Assembly: GCA_019637955.1 (NCBI GenBank)
Contig: JAHBUS010000009.1
Coordinates: 1-64,000 of the forward strand
Origin: Pseudobdellovibrionaceae bacterium
GTDB lineage: Bacteria > Bdellovibrionota > Bdellovibrionia > Bdellovibrionales > Bdellovibrionaceae
Direction of reading: 5' to 3'
Length of the DNA stretch: 64,000 nucleotides
In this document: positions 40,526 to 48,942 of the stretch, piece after piece
Layout of the letters: each line of letters starts with the position of its first letter
Position numbering within the stretch: position 1 is the first letter of the stretch
The notes under the pieces: generated by a model
The model's input: the letters and a program-made list of their open reading frames with translations, nothing else
The model's database searches: none
Told to the model about the DNA's origin: nothing
Made by a program: the position numbers and the translations under genes

Positions 40526-41627
40526 TGAGATTGGACCCGAGGAGCGCAAGCGCCGGTACCGCGAGATCGCCCGCTTCTTTCTAGGTTTGGGCCTCACCGG
40601 GTTCGGCGGTCCGCTCGCGCTGATCGCCGAAATGCAAAAAGAGTTGGTGGAGCGCCGTCAGTGGATCTCGCTCATCGAGTTCCGTCAGGTTTTTACCGCC
40701 ATCAAGTCGATGCCCGGGCCCGTGGCTTTTCAGACCGCGCAGTACCTAGGGACTCGCTACACGGATCGCAAGGGCGGCCTTTTGGCCGCGACACTTTTGC
40801 TGTTGCCCGCGACGGTGATGATGATCATTTTGGCCGCGGCTTACGATGCCTTTCAGCAGAGCGCGGACATGGTCAACCTTATGCAAGGGTTTCAGATGGG
40901 CGCCCTCGCCCTGATCGCCCTCGCCGTGCGCTCGCTCGTCGCGGACTACACCCGCCAGATCCGCTTTTGGATCGTCACGACCCTCGCGACGGCGGCCTTG
41001 GCTCTGCATCTGATTCCCGAGATCGCGGCGATCCTTCTTTTGGGTTTCGGCTTGGTGGCGATCGAGTACCGCTGGCGCCTGAATAAAAAACTGGAGGCGG
41101 GGTTTTCACTGCTGCTGCTGATGTGGATCTGCTTCAAGGCTGGTGCGTTCGTCTTCGGCACGGGGCTGGCGATGGTGCCGCTGCTCGAGCGCGATTTCGT
41201 CATCGAGAACAAGTGGATCACGCATGCGCAGTTCATGGATGCGCTCGCGTTCGGTCAGCTCACGCCCGGTCCCGTTTCGGTCACCGTTACGTTCGTGGGC
41301 TACAAGCTGGGCGGACTTGGGGCGGCGCTCGTGGCGACCGTCGCGATCTTTGCGCCCTCGGCGTTCCATCACTTGACGTGGTTCCCGAAATTCGTCGGCT
41401 GGTTCACCAAACAAGAGTGGATCAAGCCTTTCGTTGAGGGCGCCACGGCGGCGATCGTGGGCGGCATCTTGGTCTCGATCTGGGCGCTCGCGCAATCGGC
41501 CAACCATTTTCAGTTGGGACTCTTCGCGGTGACCTTGCTCGTGGCGCTCAAATTCAGAATGCCGGGCTGGGTGTTTATCGTCGTTCCGGGATTGATCGCG
41601 ATGATTTATTTTAGGACCGTTTCGTGA
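40509..41627 (+). CDS. chrA: ChrA-family chromate/anion transporter
   Basis: A 372-residue two-domain CHR-superfamily transporter. The first half carries FFLGLGLTGFGGPLALIAEM and later KSMPGPVAFQTAQYLG; the second half the matching FGTGLAMVPLLERDFV and FGQLTPGPVSVTVTFVGYKL. About ten hydrophobic segments. Long ChrA proteins export chromate, but natural substrates are often uncertain. It starts at TTG inside the lipoprotein gene (17-base overlap) and its stop overlaps the convergent PilZ gene by 17 bases. Confidence 0.87.
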   Translation: MNPASDEIGPEERKRRYREIARFFLGLGLTGFGGPLALIAEMQKELVERRQWISLIEFRQVFTAIKSMPGPVAFQTAQYLGTRYTDRKGGLLAATLLLLPATVMMIILAAAYDAFQQSADMVNLMQGFQMGALALIALAVRSLVADYTRQIRFWIVTTLATAALALHLIPEIAAILLLGFGLVAIEYRWRLNKKLEAGFSLLLLMWICFKAGAFVFGTGLAMVPLLERDFVIENKWITHAQFMDALAFGQLTPGPVSVTVTFVGYKLGGLGAALVATVAIFAPSAFHHLTWFPKFVGWFTKQEWIKPFVEGATAAIVGGILVSIWALAQSANHFQLGLFAVTLLVALKFRMPGWVFIVVPGLIAMIYFRTVS

Positions 41628-42297
41628 AGAACTCGCGGTAGAGGTCCATCACCAACGCGGCCATGCGGTTTTTGACGATTTCGGTCTGATTAACGAACTG
41701 AAGTCCCAGCGAGTTGTAGTCGTCTTTGTCGGGGTGGGGACCGACGTGCCTCACGTTGATCTCGACGGGAAGTTGGTCGCGCCCTGCGGCCGAAAACACC
41801 GCCGGAAATTGCTGGTCGATTTTGACGGTGAAGTCGCGTTTGCGGGCTTCGATCCGGCAACCGCCAGCGCTGATGTCGATCAAGGTGCAAGGGTATTTAT
41901 TGCCGTCGAGGTTGATCGTCAACTTGCCTTGAAAGCTTCGCGGCAGACGCAGGCGAAAGTCTTCGCGGCGCTGAACGCGGTAAAGTTTGGTGTTGAAATC
42001 CAGGTACAAAAAGTCGGCGGCTTGGCGGTATTTGACCTGCGCGATGAACTTGTGTTCGTAGTGGTCGAATTGCACGATGACGTTCTTGTCCGAGGGGTCG
42101 ATAAAAGACGAGCCGATGACCTTGCAAAGAACTTCGTGGCCGGTGATCGAGCGGGGGCTGACCAAGAAAACGTTACCCATCGGGGCGAGGCCCTTCACCT
42201 TGATCTCGGTGGAGTACCGGACGATGTCTTCGATCACTTTGAATTTATCGGCTTCATCTTTGATTTCAAGGAAGACGTCTTCGGACTTCTTGACCAT
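41611..42297 (-). CDS. PilZ-domain c-di-GMP receptor (YcgR-like)
   Basis: A 228-residue cytoplasmic protein. Residues 1-105 resemble a YcgR-N-type split barrel; residues 106-225 form a PilZ domain with both c-di-GMP contacts: RxxxR at 111-115 (RREDFR) and DISAGG at 141-146. The later SLGLQFVNQTE is the usual PilZ end strand. YcgR-type proteins slow flagellar motors or control envelope processes upon binding c-di-GMP. It is 12 bases after a small helical protein on the same strand. Confidence 0.85.
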   Translation of the reverse strand: MVKKSEDVFLEIKDEADKFKVIEDIVRYSTEIKVKGLAPMGNVFLVSPRSITGHEVLCKVIGSSFIDPSDKNVIVQFDHYEHKFIAQVKYRQAADFLYLDFNTKLYRVQRREDFRLRLPRSFQGKLTINLDGNKYPCTLIDISAGGCRIEARKRDFTVKIDQQFPAVFSAAGRDQLPVEINVRHVGPHPDKDDYNSLGLQFVNQTEIVKNRMAALVMDLYREFFTKRS

Positions 42298-42308
42298 GCG
42301 ATCGATTT

Positions 42309-42569
42309 TCAGGCGGCTTTCTTCAGTTGTAAACCTTTTTTCAGCTCGCCAATATCGGGGTCATCCTTCTGGGCGGCATACTTCTCGATCTTCATCAAAC
42401 GCACATGAAACTCGGGTTGGTGCGCGAGCTTCTTTTTGTAGTGTTCTTTCTTAATGAATTCCACCAGGCGGACAAAGCCCGCCAGCGACTTGGTGTCGCC
42501 CATCTCGTCGGGCGGTAGATCCAGGCCATCGAGATCCGAGGAATCGAGAGGAGACTTCGGTTTCTGCAT
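42309..42569 (-). CDS. Small basic/acidic helical protein upstream of the PilZ gene
   Basis: An 86-residue soluble protein beginning MQKPKSPLDSSDL, with a helical centre LAGFVRLVEFIKKEHYKKK and a Lys-rich end. It has no recognised domain. The start is ATG 42569; the longer in-frame TTG at 42608 has no clear site. It lies 12 bases upstream of the PilZ gene, so the two are probably one operon. Confidence 0.62.
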   Translation of the reverse strand: MQKPKSPLDSSDLDGLDLPPDEMGDTKSLAGFVRLVEFIKKEHYKKKLAHQPEFHVRLMKIEKYAAQKDDPDIGELKKGLQLKKAA

Positions 42570-42630
42570 CCCGATCAGTCTACCAAAATTCGGCGATCTC
42601 TTCGACAAAGGTCGAGGGGAGCGTCTCAGA

Positions 42631-43392
42631 TCAAGATTTTTGCATCGAGGCCGAAAGCGCCACGCCCCACAGGATGCTCAGCCAGATCAAAAAGATCCAA
42701 AGCAGGGAGGCGGGAATGGCGGCAAGGCTGCCGTAGACCTTGCCGTAACTGAACACCTGCGCGCTCATGAACTTAAAGGTGCGCTCGAGCCCCCAAAGCA
42801 GAACCGTTGAAAACAGCGATCCGAGCAGGGCCGCGGGCGCGCGCACCTTCAGCGAGGGCACCAACTTGAACAGGACGGCGAGCAAAAGAAAGATCACCAG
42901 AAAACCCGAGCCGAAGGGCAAAACTTGACTGAGCGGCTGCGCGACGGTTTTGGCCGAGAAGATGGCCACCCAGAGCGCGAGGCCGAAAGGAAAGAGGATC
43001 AAGAACATCCATGAGAAGAACAGGCGCTTCACCAAGGGGCGTTGATTCTTGATCTGCCAGATGCGGTGAAAAGCCCGCTCGAGCTCGAAGATCATGCGCG
43101 TGGACGTCAGAATCAAAATCACCGCGCCGAAGGAGCCGATCTTGCCGTTTTGGATGCGGCCGATCACCTTGCGCACGAGGGCCACGCCTTCGGTGCCGGC
43201 GGTGCCTTGCAGGTTGTTGAGCAAGAAGAGTTCGACCTTCGGTGCGAGGGCTTCCAAGGCGTGGAAGTAATTCAGGGCCGCCAGGGTGACGGCCACGAAG
43301 GGGATCAGGGCGAGAACGGTGGTAAAAGCGAGCGCCGCCGCGGTGAGGCCCAGGTCTTCATGAGTGATGAGCGACCAGAACCTCCGCAGCAT
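42631..43392 (-). CDS. YihY/BrkB-family inner-membrane protein
   Basis: A 253-residue membrane protein with six hydrophobic segments. Family features: LGLTAAALAFTTVLALIPFVAV near the N-terminus (the family's A-x-x-YY-x-x-x-L-x-x-x-P), MIFELERAFHRIW in the middle and the C-terminal YGSLAAIPASLLWIFLIWL (family: YG-x-x-G...L.W.Y). Long annotated as ribonuclease BN, now considered a membrane protein of unknown role. It follows the Gly-zipper protein gene by six bases. Confidence 0.85.
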   Translation of the reverse strand: MLRRFWSLITHEDLGLTAAALAFTTVLALIPFVAVTLAALNYFHALEALAPKVELFLLNNLQGTAGTEGVALVRKVIGRIQNGKIGSFGAVILILTSTRMIFELERAFHRIWQIKNQRPLVKRLFFSWMFLILFPFGLALWVAIFSAKTVAQPLSQVLPFGSGFLVIFLLLAVLFKLVPSLKVRAPAALLGSLFSTVLLWGLERTFKFMSAQVFSYGKVYGSLAAIPASLLWIFLIWLSILWGVALSASMQKS

Positions 43393-43398
43393 CGGGAC

Positions 43399-44238
43399 TT
43401 AGCGCTGAGTTCCGGTGCCGGTCGGTAATGTCGAGCCGGACGCGGGGGTGTTGTACTGAATCACCTGCGCGGGAGTCGCGGTGGCTTGGGTGCAGATCGT
43501 GGGAGGCGTGATCTTGGTCGCCTTCAGATCTGCGCAGCAGCCGACCACGTAGCTGGTCGACGTGGTGCCGCCGGTCCAGCAGCACTCGGGGCCCGAGCAC
43601 TTGTTGCCACTGAAGAAGAAATAACCCACCGCCGCTCCGAGCACGCCACCGAGCAAAGCGCCCGTCGTGCCGCCGAGCCAGTAGCCGCCCGCCGCGCCGA
43701 CCGCGCCGCCGAGAAGCAAGGGCATCCAGTCGGTCTGCGCTTGCGCCTGCGGGATCATCAAGCTGAACAGCGACGCCGCCGCGGTTTTGGGACGCGCGCC
43801 GTAGTCTTCGGTCAGAATCGATTCGATGCGCGACACGAGGCCCTTCACCGTCGAGAAGTCTTTCTTCGAGATCACGCGGTTATTGATCGTGACCACGTTG
43901 ATGTTGGATTTCGTGGCGTACTTGATCGTCAGGGTCATCGAGTCTTGCGTGAGGACGACGGTGTCGCCGTCAACTTTGACGTGGGGAGCTTTGAGCTTTC
44001 CTTTGTTTTCAAGAAAGGGCGTGAAGTCCATCGCCACTTCTTTGGGAAGAAACTTGCCGACGCGGTTGTAGTACTCGGCCAAGTTTTCGACCTCTTTGCC
44101 CTCACCCATGACCGACAAGAATTCGCGGGTGCTGGGCGACAGGTCGTACTTGCTTTTCCCCAAAGCGGTCATCGGTACCGAAGTGATCAGCAGGCTCAAA
44201 ACAGAGACGTATGTGAGTAAGAATCGCAGGATTCTCAT
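43399..44238 (-). CDS. Exported protein with glycine-zipper segment
   Basis: A 279-residue protein with a signal peptide (MRILRFLLTYVSVLSLL...). The middle is a beta/alpha region without a known motif; residues 175-215 are a glycine-zipper stretch (LLGGAVGAAGGYWLGGTTG; LLGGVLGAAVGYFFF) that would insert in a membrane. It is followed by a Cys-rich piece (CSGPECCW, VGCCADLK) and a Thr/Pro tail. GAGGGGGAAA precedes ATG 44238. Likely co-transcribed with the BrkB-family gene. Function unknown. Confidence 0.68.
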   Translation of the reverse strand: MRILRFLLTYVSVLSLLITSVPMTALGKSKYDLSPSTREFLSVMGEGKEVENLAEYYNRVGKFLPKEVAMDFTPFLENKGKLKAPHVKVDGDTVVLTQDSMTLTIKYATKSNINVVTINNRVISKKDFSTVKGLVSRIESILTEDYGARPKTAAASLFSLMIPQAQAQTDWMPLLLGGAVGAAGGYWLGGTTGALLGGVLGAAVGYFFFSGNKCSGPECCWTGGTTSTSYVVGCCADLKATKITPPTICTQATATPAQVIQYNTPASGSTLPTGTGTQR

Positions 44239-44426
44239 GAATTTCCCCCTCGGGCGAGATGCCACAGCCTTCATTTTGAGCAAGAAGCTGCAACGGATCA
44301 AGTCGAGTTCGGGACGACGGTCTCAATTCGAATCGGCGGGGGTTCTATCTTGAGGCATGTCTCAGTCTGAGACTAATGCCTTAAAAATGGGCATCCGTGG
44401 CCCGCGGGGAGCCCGACATTCCCTGG

Positions 44427-44455
44427 TTGACTTTCCTGGCCAAATTGAAGATTTT
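44427..44455 (+). promoter_or_regulatory. Candidate promoter of tRNA-Leu
   Basis: TTGACT (44427-44432), 17 bases, GATTTT (44450-44455), followed by a GC-rich stretch, 31 bases before the tRNA. The -35 is good, the -10 weak. Confidence 0.4.
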
Positions 44456-44486
44456 GGTCCCCTACCGATTGAATCCAATCGTCTGT

Positions 44487-44573
44487 GCCCGGGTGGCGGA
44501 ACTGGTAGACGCGCTAGTTTCAGGTACTAGTAATCGTAAGGTTGTGCAGGTTCAAGTCCTGTCTCGGGCACCA
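44487..44573 (+). tRNA. tRNA-Leu (anticodon CAG)
   Basis: An 87-base class II tRNA. Acceptor arms GCCCGGG (44487-44493) and CTCGGGC pair with one G-U; D-arm sequence GGCGGAACTGGTAGACGC; anticodon stem CTAGT/ACTAG with loop TTCAGGT, giving anticodon CAG at 44521-44523 (codon CUG); a variable arm follows; the T-loop GTTCAAGTC is present. The terminal CCA is encoded. The D-arm pattern GGTAGACGC is typical of leucine tRNAs. Confidence 0.96.
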
Positions 44574-44597
44574 AAATCGTTCATAGAGGAGACTTTC

Positions 44598-44852
44598 ATG
44601 AAGACCCTCTTTCTGATTCTCCCTTTAATTTTGATGGCTCCGGTTTCGTTTGCCCAAGAGCACGAGGAGTTCGTCGAGCAGATCGACGCCGAAGCGCGCA
44701 CGCCTCTGTGGGTTTGTCAGGCCAGTGATTATATGGGCGCCGCCGGCATGGGCCGCGGGTCGACCCGCCAAGAGGCCGCGGACCAGGCTCTGTTCAATTG
44801 CCAGATCCGCTCCAAAGGCGGCTGCTCGTTGACCTCATGCTCTCAGCTTTAG
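44598..44852 (+). CDS. Small exported cysteine-containing protein
   Basis: An 84-residue protein with a 19-residue signal peptide (ending VSFA). The mature part has four cysteines (WVCQASD, FNCQIR, GGCSLTSC), probably two disulphides, and a central Gly-rich turn YMGAAGMGRGS. AGAGGAG precedes the ATG. The frame extends upstream through the tRNA, which cannot be coding. The first cysteines and the TRQEAADQALFNC stretch resemble the DUF4189-like exported protein pattern, with low confidence. Confidence 0.68.
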   Translation: MKTLFLILPLILMAPVSFAQEHEEFVEQIDAEARTPLWVCQASDYMGAAGMGRGSTRQEAADQALFNCQIRSKGGCSLTSCSQL

Positions 44853-44855
44853 AAC

Positions 44856-45275
44856 TTATTCGCCGCCCGTTTTGAACTCTTTGCGCATCTTTTTCTCCCA
44901 GTCCACGAGCAGCTTGCGCGATTTTTCCGGAAGCTTTTTGGCGGTCGCATCGAAGAGCGCCGGATCCTCATCGCGAATACTCACCAAGTACTGAGCGATC
45001 TCGAGTTGATCGTCTTTTTCAACCAGGCGGGCCGCCAAAGGCAGCGCCTTTTCGTACTCTTGTTTGCGAAGCTTGGCGTCCTTTGAGAATTTCGCCTTGT
45101 CGAGCAGCTCGGCGTAGGTGCGGGCCGCCTCGACTTCGTTCTCATCCGCGTCGGCATTGATCTTGTCGATTTTGGCGCACAACTCGCAGCCGCCGGCCGG
45201 CGTGGGTTTGGGAATGATCGTCTGCGCTCCCGCCAAGGAGCTCATCATGACAAAGGTTATCAGAATCGTTTTCAT
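44856..45275 (-). CDS. Small exported helical protein
   Basis: A 139-residue protein with a signal peptide (MKTILITFVMMSSLAGAQ). The mature part has a CELCAK pair near its start and is then helical and charged (DADENEVEAARTYAELLDKA; RKLLVDWEKKMRKEF). Two adjacent ATG codons at 45278 and 45275 follow GAGGAG; the second has better spacing. It overlaps the stop of the upstream secreted protein gene, so translation is coupled. Function unknown. Confidence 0.66.
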   Translation of the reverse strand: MKTILITFVMMSSLAGAQTIIPKPTPAGGCELCAKIDKINADADENEVEAARTYAELLDKAKFSKDAKLRKQEYEKALPLAARLVEKDDQLEIAQYLVSIRDEDPALFDATAKKLPEKSRKLLVDWEKKMRKEFKTGGE

Positions 45276-46012
45276 CATCGTCTCCTCGATCGACTGCCGC
45301 GACCTCGCGCGCGTTGCCGTCCATTGCCGCCAGAATCTTGGACGAGACTTTTCGAGCATTTGCCGAGCGGACCCGCATCGACCGAGGCGGAGTCGCCGAC
45401 AAAGCAGCCTTCCAGAATCCGGCGTCCCGGCAAGCGTTTGTCGATGGACTGCGCACTGCTGGTGAAGTGGTGAAAGTTGCCATCACTCCCGAGGACTTCG
45501 ATATGGCCATGGATATCGCCCTTCAGGGCGCGGCCCCCGCCGCGCACGCCACGGTACACGCGGATCACGCCGGGAGTGTTGCAAGCGCTCATGTCGTTGC
45601 GAAATCCCGCGCGGGTCAAATCCCGGGGGGCATCGCTCGCGGCACGGTCGTACATCGCGGAGCCGCCGGGCAGGGCATTGCGGACGCAGTTGAGATTTTT
45701 TTGAAGCGCGTGCGCGATGATTTTTTTCACCGCCCGGTAACAATAGGCTCCATCGTACAACCGGCCCGCGCCCGCCGAGGCGCTGTTGGCGAGCTGGGAC
45801 ATCAAGTCGCTGCCGCCGCCAAAAGGATTCGACGCCGGCGGAAGCGCCGCGAGCTGCGTGCCGCCGCTGAAATCGGCGCCGCTGCGGGCTTCACCTTGCG
45901 CGGAGACCGGTCCGGTTGAGGAGCTTTTGGTCATCGCCAGGGACGAAGCTGAAAGCACCATGAGAATGAGAAATGAGATCGAGCTTTTCGATGATTGTTT
46001 CACTGAATTCAT
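45275..46012 (-). CDS. Exported protein, possible cysteine-peptidase-like fold
   Basis: A 245-residue protein with a signal peptide (MNSVKQSSKSSISFLIL to SSLA). After a Gly/Ser/Pro linker, YDGAYCYRAVKKIIAHAL places a cysteine at the start of a helix, and later HGHIEVLGSDGNFHHF carries histidines in a strand. This Cys...His order recalls NlpC/P60 and CHAP cell-wall peptidases, but the rest does not clearly match, so I treat it as unknown. The basic tail (RQRARGRGSRSRRR) overlaps the next gene start. Confidence 0.65.
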   Translation of the reverse strand: MNSVKQSSKSSISFLILMVLSASSLAMTKSSSTGPVSAQGEARSGADFSGGTQLAALPPASNPFGGGSDLMSQLANSASAGAGRLYDGAYCYRAVKKIIAHALQKNLNCVRNALPGGSAMYDRAASDAPRDLTRAGFRNDMSACNTPGVIRVYRGVRGGGRALKGDIHGHIEVLGSDGNFHHFTSSAQSIDKRLPGRRILEGCFVGDSASVDAGPLGKCSKSLVQDSGGNGRQRARGRGSRSRRR

Positions 46013-46041
46013 CTTAGCCGCGGGGCCAGCTCTTTCAAAGA

Positions 46042-46983
46042 TTATGGAATTTTGAGAGTCGCGGTCTCGACATTCGTCTGAAGGCAGACCCAGGTCACTT
46101 CGTGTTTATTGTGCTGAAGGTGAAGCGCGTAGGATCCCGGAATCCGCAAGAGTTGGTCCAGTGAGGCGGTGTCGGTTTCGCCTTGAAATTTGACCGTGCA
46201 GACAAAATGACGGGCCAAACCCTTCGCGCGCCAATCGGTGACGAGCGCGAGCAGGTCTTTCGGATAGCAAATCAAATCCGAGAACAGCCAGTCCACCGAA
46301 CCGCCGACGGCCTCGGGGAGATCACGCGCGAACGCGTCTTTGCGCAGCCATTTCACGCGGGGGTTGGCGGTCAGCTTGGCGTCCATTTCGCCCTTGTCGA
46401 CCGCGATGACTTTGCAGCCCAGGCCCGCAAGCACCCACGTCCAGCCACCCGGCGCGCTGCCGAGTTCGAGACAGGTCTCACCGGCTTGAGGCCGAAAGCC
46501 TTGGCGCGTGAACAGCTCCCACAATTTCAGGTAGGCGCGTGATGGCGCCGCTTTGGATTCTTCAAAGTTCCAAGAGAGCGGCGGCACCGCGGGCACCAAC
46601 TCAGGAGTCATCCAGAGTTCGTGTTCGTCCGTAAGGGCGTATGCTCCCAGGGGTCCCGCCGGCACGGGTTCGAAGGCCTTGCGCAGACGGGGAGAAAGAA
46701 CTCTCAAGCCTTGCGCGATCAGTTCGCTGCGGCGGAAGTGCGAGACCGAAGTGTCGCACCAAAGCCGGCCGTGCTTTTTAAGCGCGTTCTGGGCGTCGGT
46801 GATGGATTGAAAATTCAAGACTTCGGCGCGGCGGCCGCGGGCTTCGCACCACACCAGAGCGGCGGGCGCGTTCTCGACGAGAAACAGATGGTCGCGGCGG
46901 TCCAAGACCGCCACTCGTTTTGCCGAGAGCTCGGCCTCGAGTTCGGCGGCAAATTCAGGAGAGGCCCAAAGCAGTTCTTTCAA
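46042..46983 (-). CDS. rlmM: RlmM-like 23S rRNA ribose 2'-O-methyltransferase
   Basis: A 313-residue protein. The C-terminal half is an FtsJ/RrmJ-type methyltransferase: PSRAYLKLWEL (first catalytic Lys), CLELGSAPGGWTWVLA (SAM motif I), VIAVDKGEM and DWLFSDLICYP (catalytic Asp), then FVCTVKFQGE (second Lys). The N-terminal part is smaller than the THUMP region of E. coli RlmM (total 366 residues). RlmM acts on C2498 of 23S rRNA; target assumed by similarity. It is 16 bases downstream of the DUF481 gene start region on the same strand order. Confidence 0.75.
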   Translation of the reverse strand: MKELLWASPEFAAELEAELSAKRVAVLDRRDHLFLVENAPAALVWCEARGRRAEVLNFQSITDAQNALKKHGRLWCDTSVSHFRRSELIAQGLRVLSPRLRKAFEPVPAGPLGAYALTDEHELWMTPELVPAVPPLSWNFEESKAAPSRAYLKLWELFTRQGFRPQAGETCLELGSAPGGWTWVLAGLGCKVIAVDKGEMDAKLTANPRVKWLRKDAFARDLPEAVGGSVDWLFSDLICYPKDLLALVTDWRAKGLARHFVCTVKFQGETDTASLDQLLRIPGSYALHLQHNKHEVTWVCLQTNVETATLKIP

Positions 46984-46999
46984 AGCCTCTCCTCAAGAA

Positions 47000-47746
47000 T
47001 TAAAACTTCGCGACGAGCGAAGTCGTGAAAACGGTGTCGGTGGTCTTCGCGCCGGCAACGGCCGGCAGATTTTGGTACTTCGCCAAGTACGACAGTTTCA
47101 GGGAGAAGACTTTACTCAAGATGCTGGTCATCGAAGCTTCGCCGTTCGCGAGGTAGGCTTCGGACTCATTGAAATTCGGAAGGTACTCCGCCCAGATTTT
47201 GAACGACACGGTTTCGTTCAAGGCTTGCGAGTACTCCGAGTACACGCGGCCCAGATTGGCGTAATCGTGCTCGCCGGTGACGGTGTAAGTTTCGGCGTAA
47301 CGACCGCCGGCCTCCGCGAGCCAAGTGCGGACGTCGTTCTTAACGATGGTGTACTTCGCGCCGAGATCGGTTGAGTTCCTTTGAATGAACCCCGAGTAAG
47401 GATCCGATTCAATCAAGTGCGCGATGAAGGTGCCCCAGAGCTCGCTCAAGGTGCGTTCGTAACGAAGGCTCACGTCCCAGTTGCGTGAGGTTTCGGTGCC
47501 GGAGGTTTTGGACTGAAGGTACCGGGCCGAGTTGGTCACGATGTTGTTGTCAAAAGAGTACGCGGTTTTTTGCTTGGCCGAAGCGGATTCGTTCTCGGAG
47601 TTGCCGGTGGAGGTGACGAGAGCCACTTCGGACTCGTGCGCCCACTGTTTAGGAGGTTCGGGAACCAAGGGAGCGGCGGTGCTTTGAGCCTTGGCGCTCA
47701 TGGCGGTCAAACACAAAACACAAGGGATGAGCAGTCGTTTCAACAT
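47000..47746 (-). CDS. DUF481-type outer-membrane protein
   Basis: A 248-residue exported protein with a signal peptide (to AKAQ). The mature sequence is built of alternating strands: HESEVALVTSTGNSENES at the start, WDVSLRYERTLSELWGTF, TDLGAKYTIV and a C-terminal VFTTSLVAKF ending in Phe. The opening strand with S-x-x-G-N-S-E is the DUF481 (YdiY-like) signature. GGAGGAAATTG lies before ATG 47746. Function unknown; salt-induced in Enterobacteria. Confidence 0.8.
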   Translation of the reverse strand: MLKRLLIPCVLCLTAMSAKAQSTAAPLVPEPPKQWAHESEVALVTSTGNSENESASAKQKTAYSFDNNIVTNSARYLQSKTSGTETSRNWDVSLRYERTLSELWGTFIAHLIESDPYSGFIQRNSTDLGAKYTIVKNDVRTWLAEAGGRYAETYTVTGEHDYANLGRVYSEYSQALNETVSFKIWAEYLPNFNESEAYLANGEASMTSILSKVFSLKLSYLAKYQNLPAVAGAKTTDTVFTTSLVAKF

Positions 47747-47886
47747 CAATTTCCTCCACAGGTTGTTAGAGGGTCTTGATGCCCAAAAAACCTGTCCCTG
47801 AGTAGCCTTAACGCATGTCGCTGCGATTGACGTCGGGCCTATTTCAAAGGCACTTTTCGGGAGTTCAAAATTAAAAGGAGTTCACC

Positions 47887-48255
47887 ATGGGAATCATGAA
47901 AGAGTTCCGCGAATTCGCGGTTAAAGGAAACGTTTTGGATATGGCCGTCGGTTTGATCATCGGGGCGGAGTTCGGCAAAATCGTCAACTCACTCGTCACG
48001 GATGTCATCATGCCCCCCATCGGCCTCGTCATCGGCGGCGTCGATTTCAAGAATCTGTTCGTCACGATCAAAGACGGCCTCACGCAAGCGGGTCCGTACG
48101 CCACGCTCGCCGATGCGCAGAAGGCGGGCGCGGTCACCATCAACGTGGGAACCTTTCTCACGTCGGTGATCACCTTCACCATCATTGCTTTCGCGGTCTT
48201 CATGATCGTCAAGGCCATGAACAAGCTCCGCACCGAAAACCCCAAGGCCGTCTAA
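47887..48255 (+). CDS. mscL: Large-conductance mechanosensitive channel MscL
   Basis: A 122-residue inner-membrane channel that opens under membrane tension to release osmolytes. N-terminal EFREFAVKGNVLDMAVGLIIG, first helix with GAEFGKIVNSLVTDVIMP, and second helix near residues 78-105 (FLTSVITFTIIAFAVFMIV), followed by the charged KLR end. Slightly short of E. coli (136). AAGGAG lies seven bases before ATG. Confidence 0.95.
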   Translation: MGIMKEFREFAVKGNVLDMAVGLIIGAEFGKIVNSLVTDVIMPPIGLVIGGVDFKNLFVTIKDGLTQAGPYATLADAQKAGAVTINVGTFLTSVITFTIIAFAVFMIVKAMNKLRTENPKAV

Positions 48256-48264
48256 GGAGTGATG

Positions 48265-48669
48265 ATGAATACCGTAAAACGTTACCTGAAGGCGATCCTT
48301 GTCTTGATCGTCTTGTTCTTCGGCGCCTACATTTTTGTTGAATTCTATCCTTACATCTTTTCGAAGCACGTCGTGGGTGTGATCGAATCGGTTGAGCGCG
48401 TGCAATTGAACGTGGCGCTCATGCAGAATTCGGGCGATGCCGCCGCGAACAATTCGATCAATCCCCAACTGTTCTCGTTCTCGATCGCGATCAAGACGCC
48501 GGACGGCGAGATCCACACGTCTTCGGCCGAAGATCGTCAGTGGGCCGTGGCGCAAAAAGGGCAATGCGTGGAGGCGGAACTCTATCCCTATGCTCCTTGG
48601 AAACTCATGAAGGGCGGCACGTACTTCAACGCGCGCTTGGACCGTCTCTTCGAGTGCCCGGCACAGTGA
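48265..48669 (+). CDS. Small membrane-anchored protein downstream of mscL
   Basis: A 134-residue protein with one N-terminal membrane helix (about 8-32) and a beta-rich outside domain. Near the end it has two cysteines (GQCVEAELYPY; LFECPAQ). AAGGAG at 48254-48259 suits the ATG at 48265 better than the GTG or ATG just before it. Ten bases after mscL, so one operon. No family recognised. Confidence 0.7.
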   Translation: MNTVKRYLKAILVLIVLFFGAYIFVEFYPYIFSKHVVGVIESVERVQLNVALMQNSGDAAANNSINPQLFSFSIAIKTPDGEIHTSSAEDRQWAVAQKGQCVEAELYPYAPWKLMKGGTYFNARLDRLFECPAQ

Positions 48670-48702
48670 TTTTGCTCCGGCACGCGGGCGCGTGACGGCC
48701 GA

Positions 48703-48828
48703 TCAAGGAAATTGGATCTGCATCAACTCGAAGGCGAGGAAGATAAAGCCAAGAGTGAGCAAAGCCCCGATCAAGATCTTGGCTTTGACAGTTCCTTGAG
48801 ATTGACGAGAAGAGGACTGTTTTCTCAT
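48703..48828 (-). CDS. Predicted 41-residue membrane protein
   Basis: A 42-codon frame from ATG 48828 to TGA 48705. A polar basic N-terminus (MRKQSSSRQSQ) is followed by one hydrophobic helix (KILIGALLTLGFIFLAFELM), a composition unlikely by chance. Upstream on the same strand TTGAGC (48865-48860), 18 bases and TAGACT (48841-48836) could be a promoter ending only eight bases before the ATG. No clear ribosome-binding site exists. Function unknown. Confidence 0.5.
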   Translation of the reverse strand: MRKQSSSRQSQGTVKAKILIGALLTLGFIFLAFELMQIQFP

Positions 48829-48850
48829 TGAATCCAGTCTAACAGAAACG

Positions 48851-48880
48851 AAGGCCAGGGCTCAAAATCCTGGCCTTTTT
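48851..48880 (+). terminator. Terminator of the mscL operon
   Basis: AAGGCCAGG (48851-48859), 9-base loop, CCTGGCCTT (48869-48877) followed by T to 48880. On the plus strand it closes the mscL unit. Confidence 0.78.
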
Positions 48881-48942
48881 GATTAACTTCGAGACATCAG
48901 TCTCAGAAAAGCTCAGATCGGCCTGCCAATTGTCAGGAAATC

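Noticed and set aside
44487-44573. tRNA-Leu as an integration site for a mobile element
   Set aside because: No integrase gene and no repeated 3' tRNA end is visible nearby.
44397-44597. In-frame extension of the small exported protein through the tRNA
   Set aside because: It covers the tRNA-Leu gene; the signal peptide and AGAGGAG site place the start at 44598.
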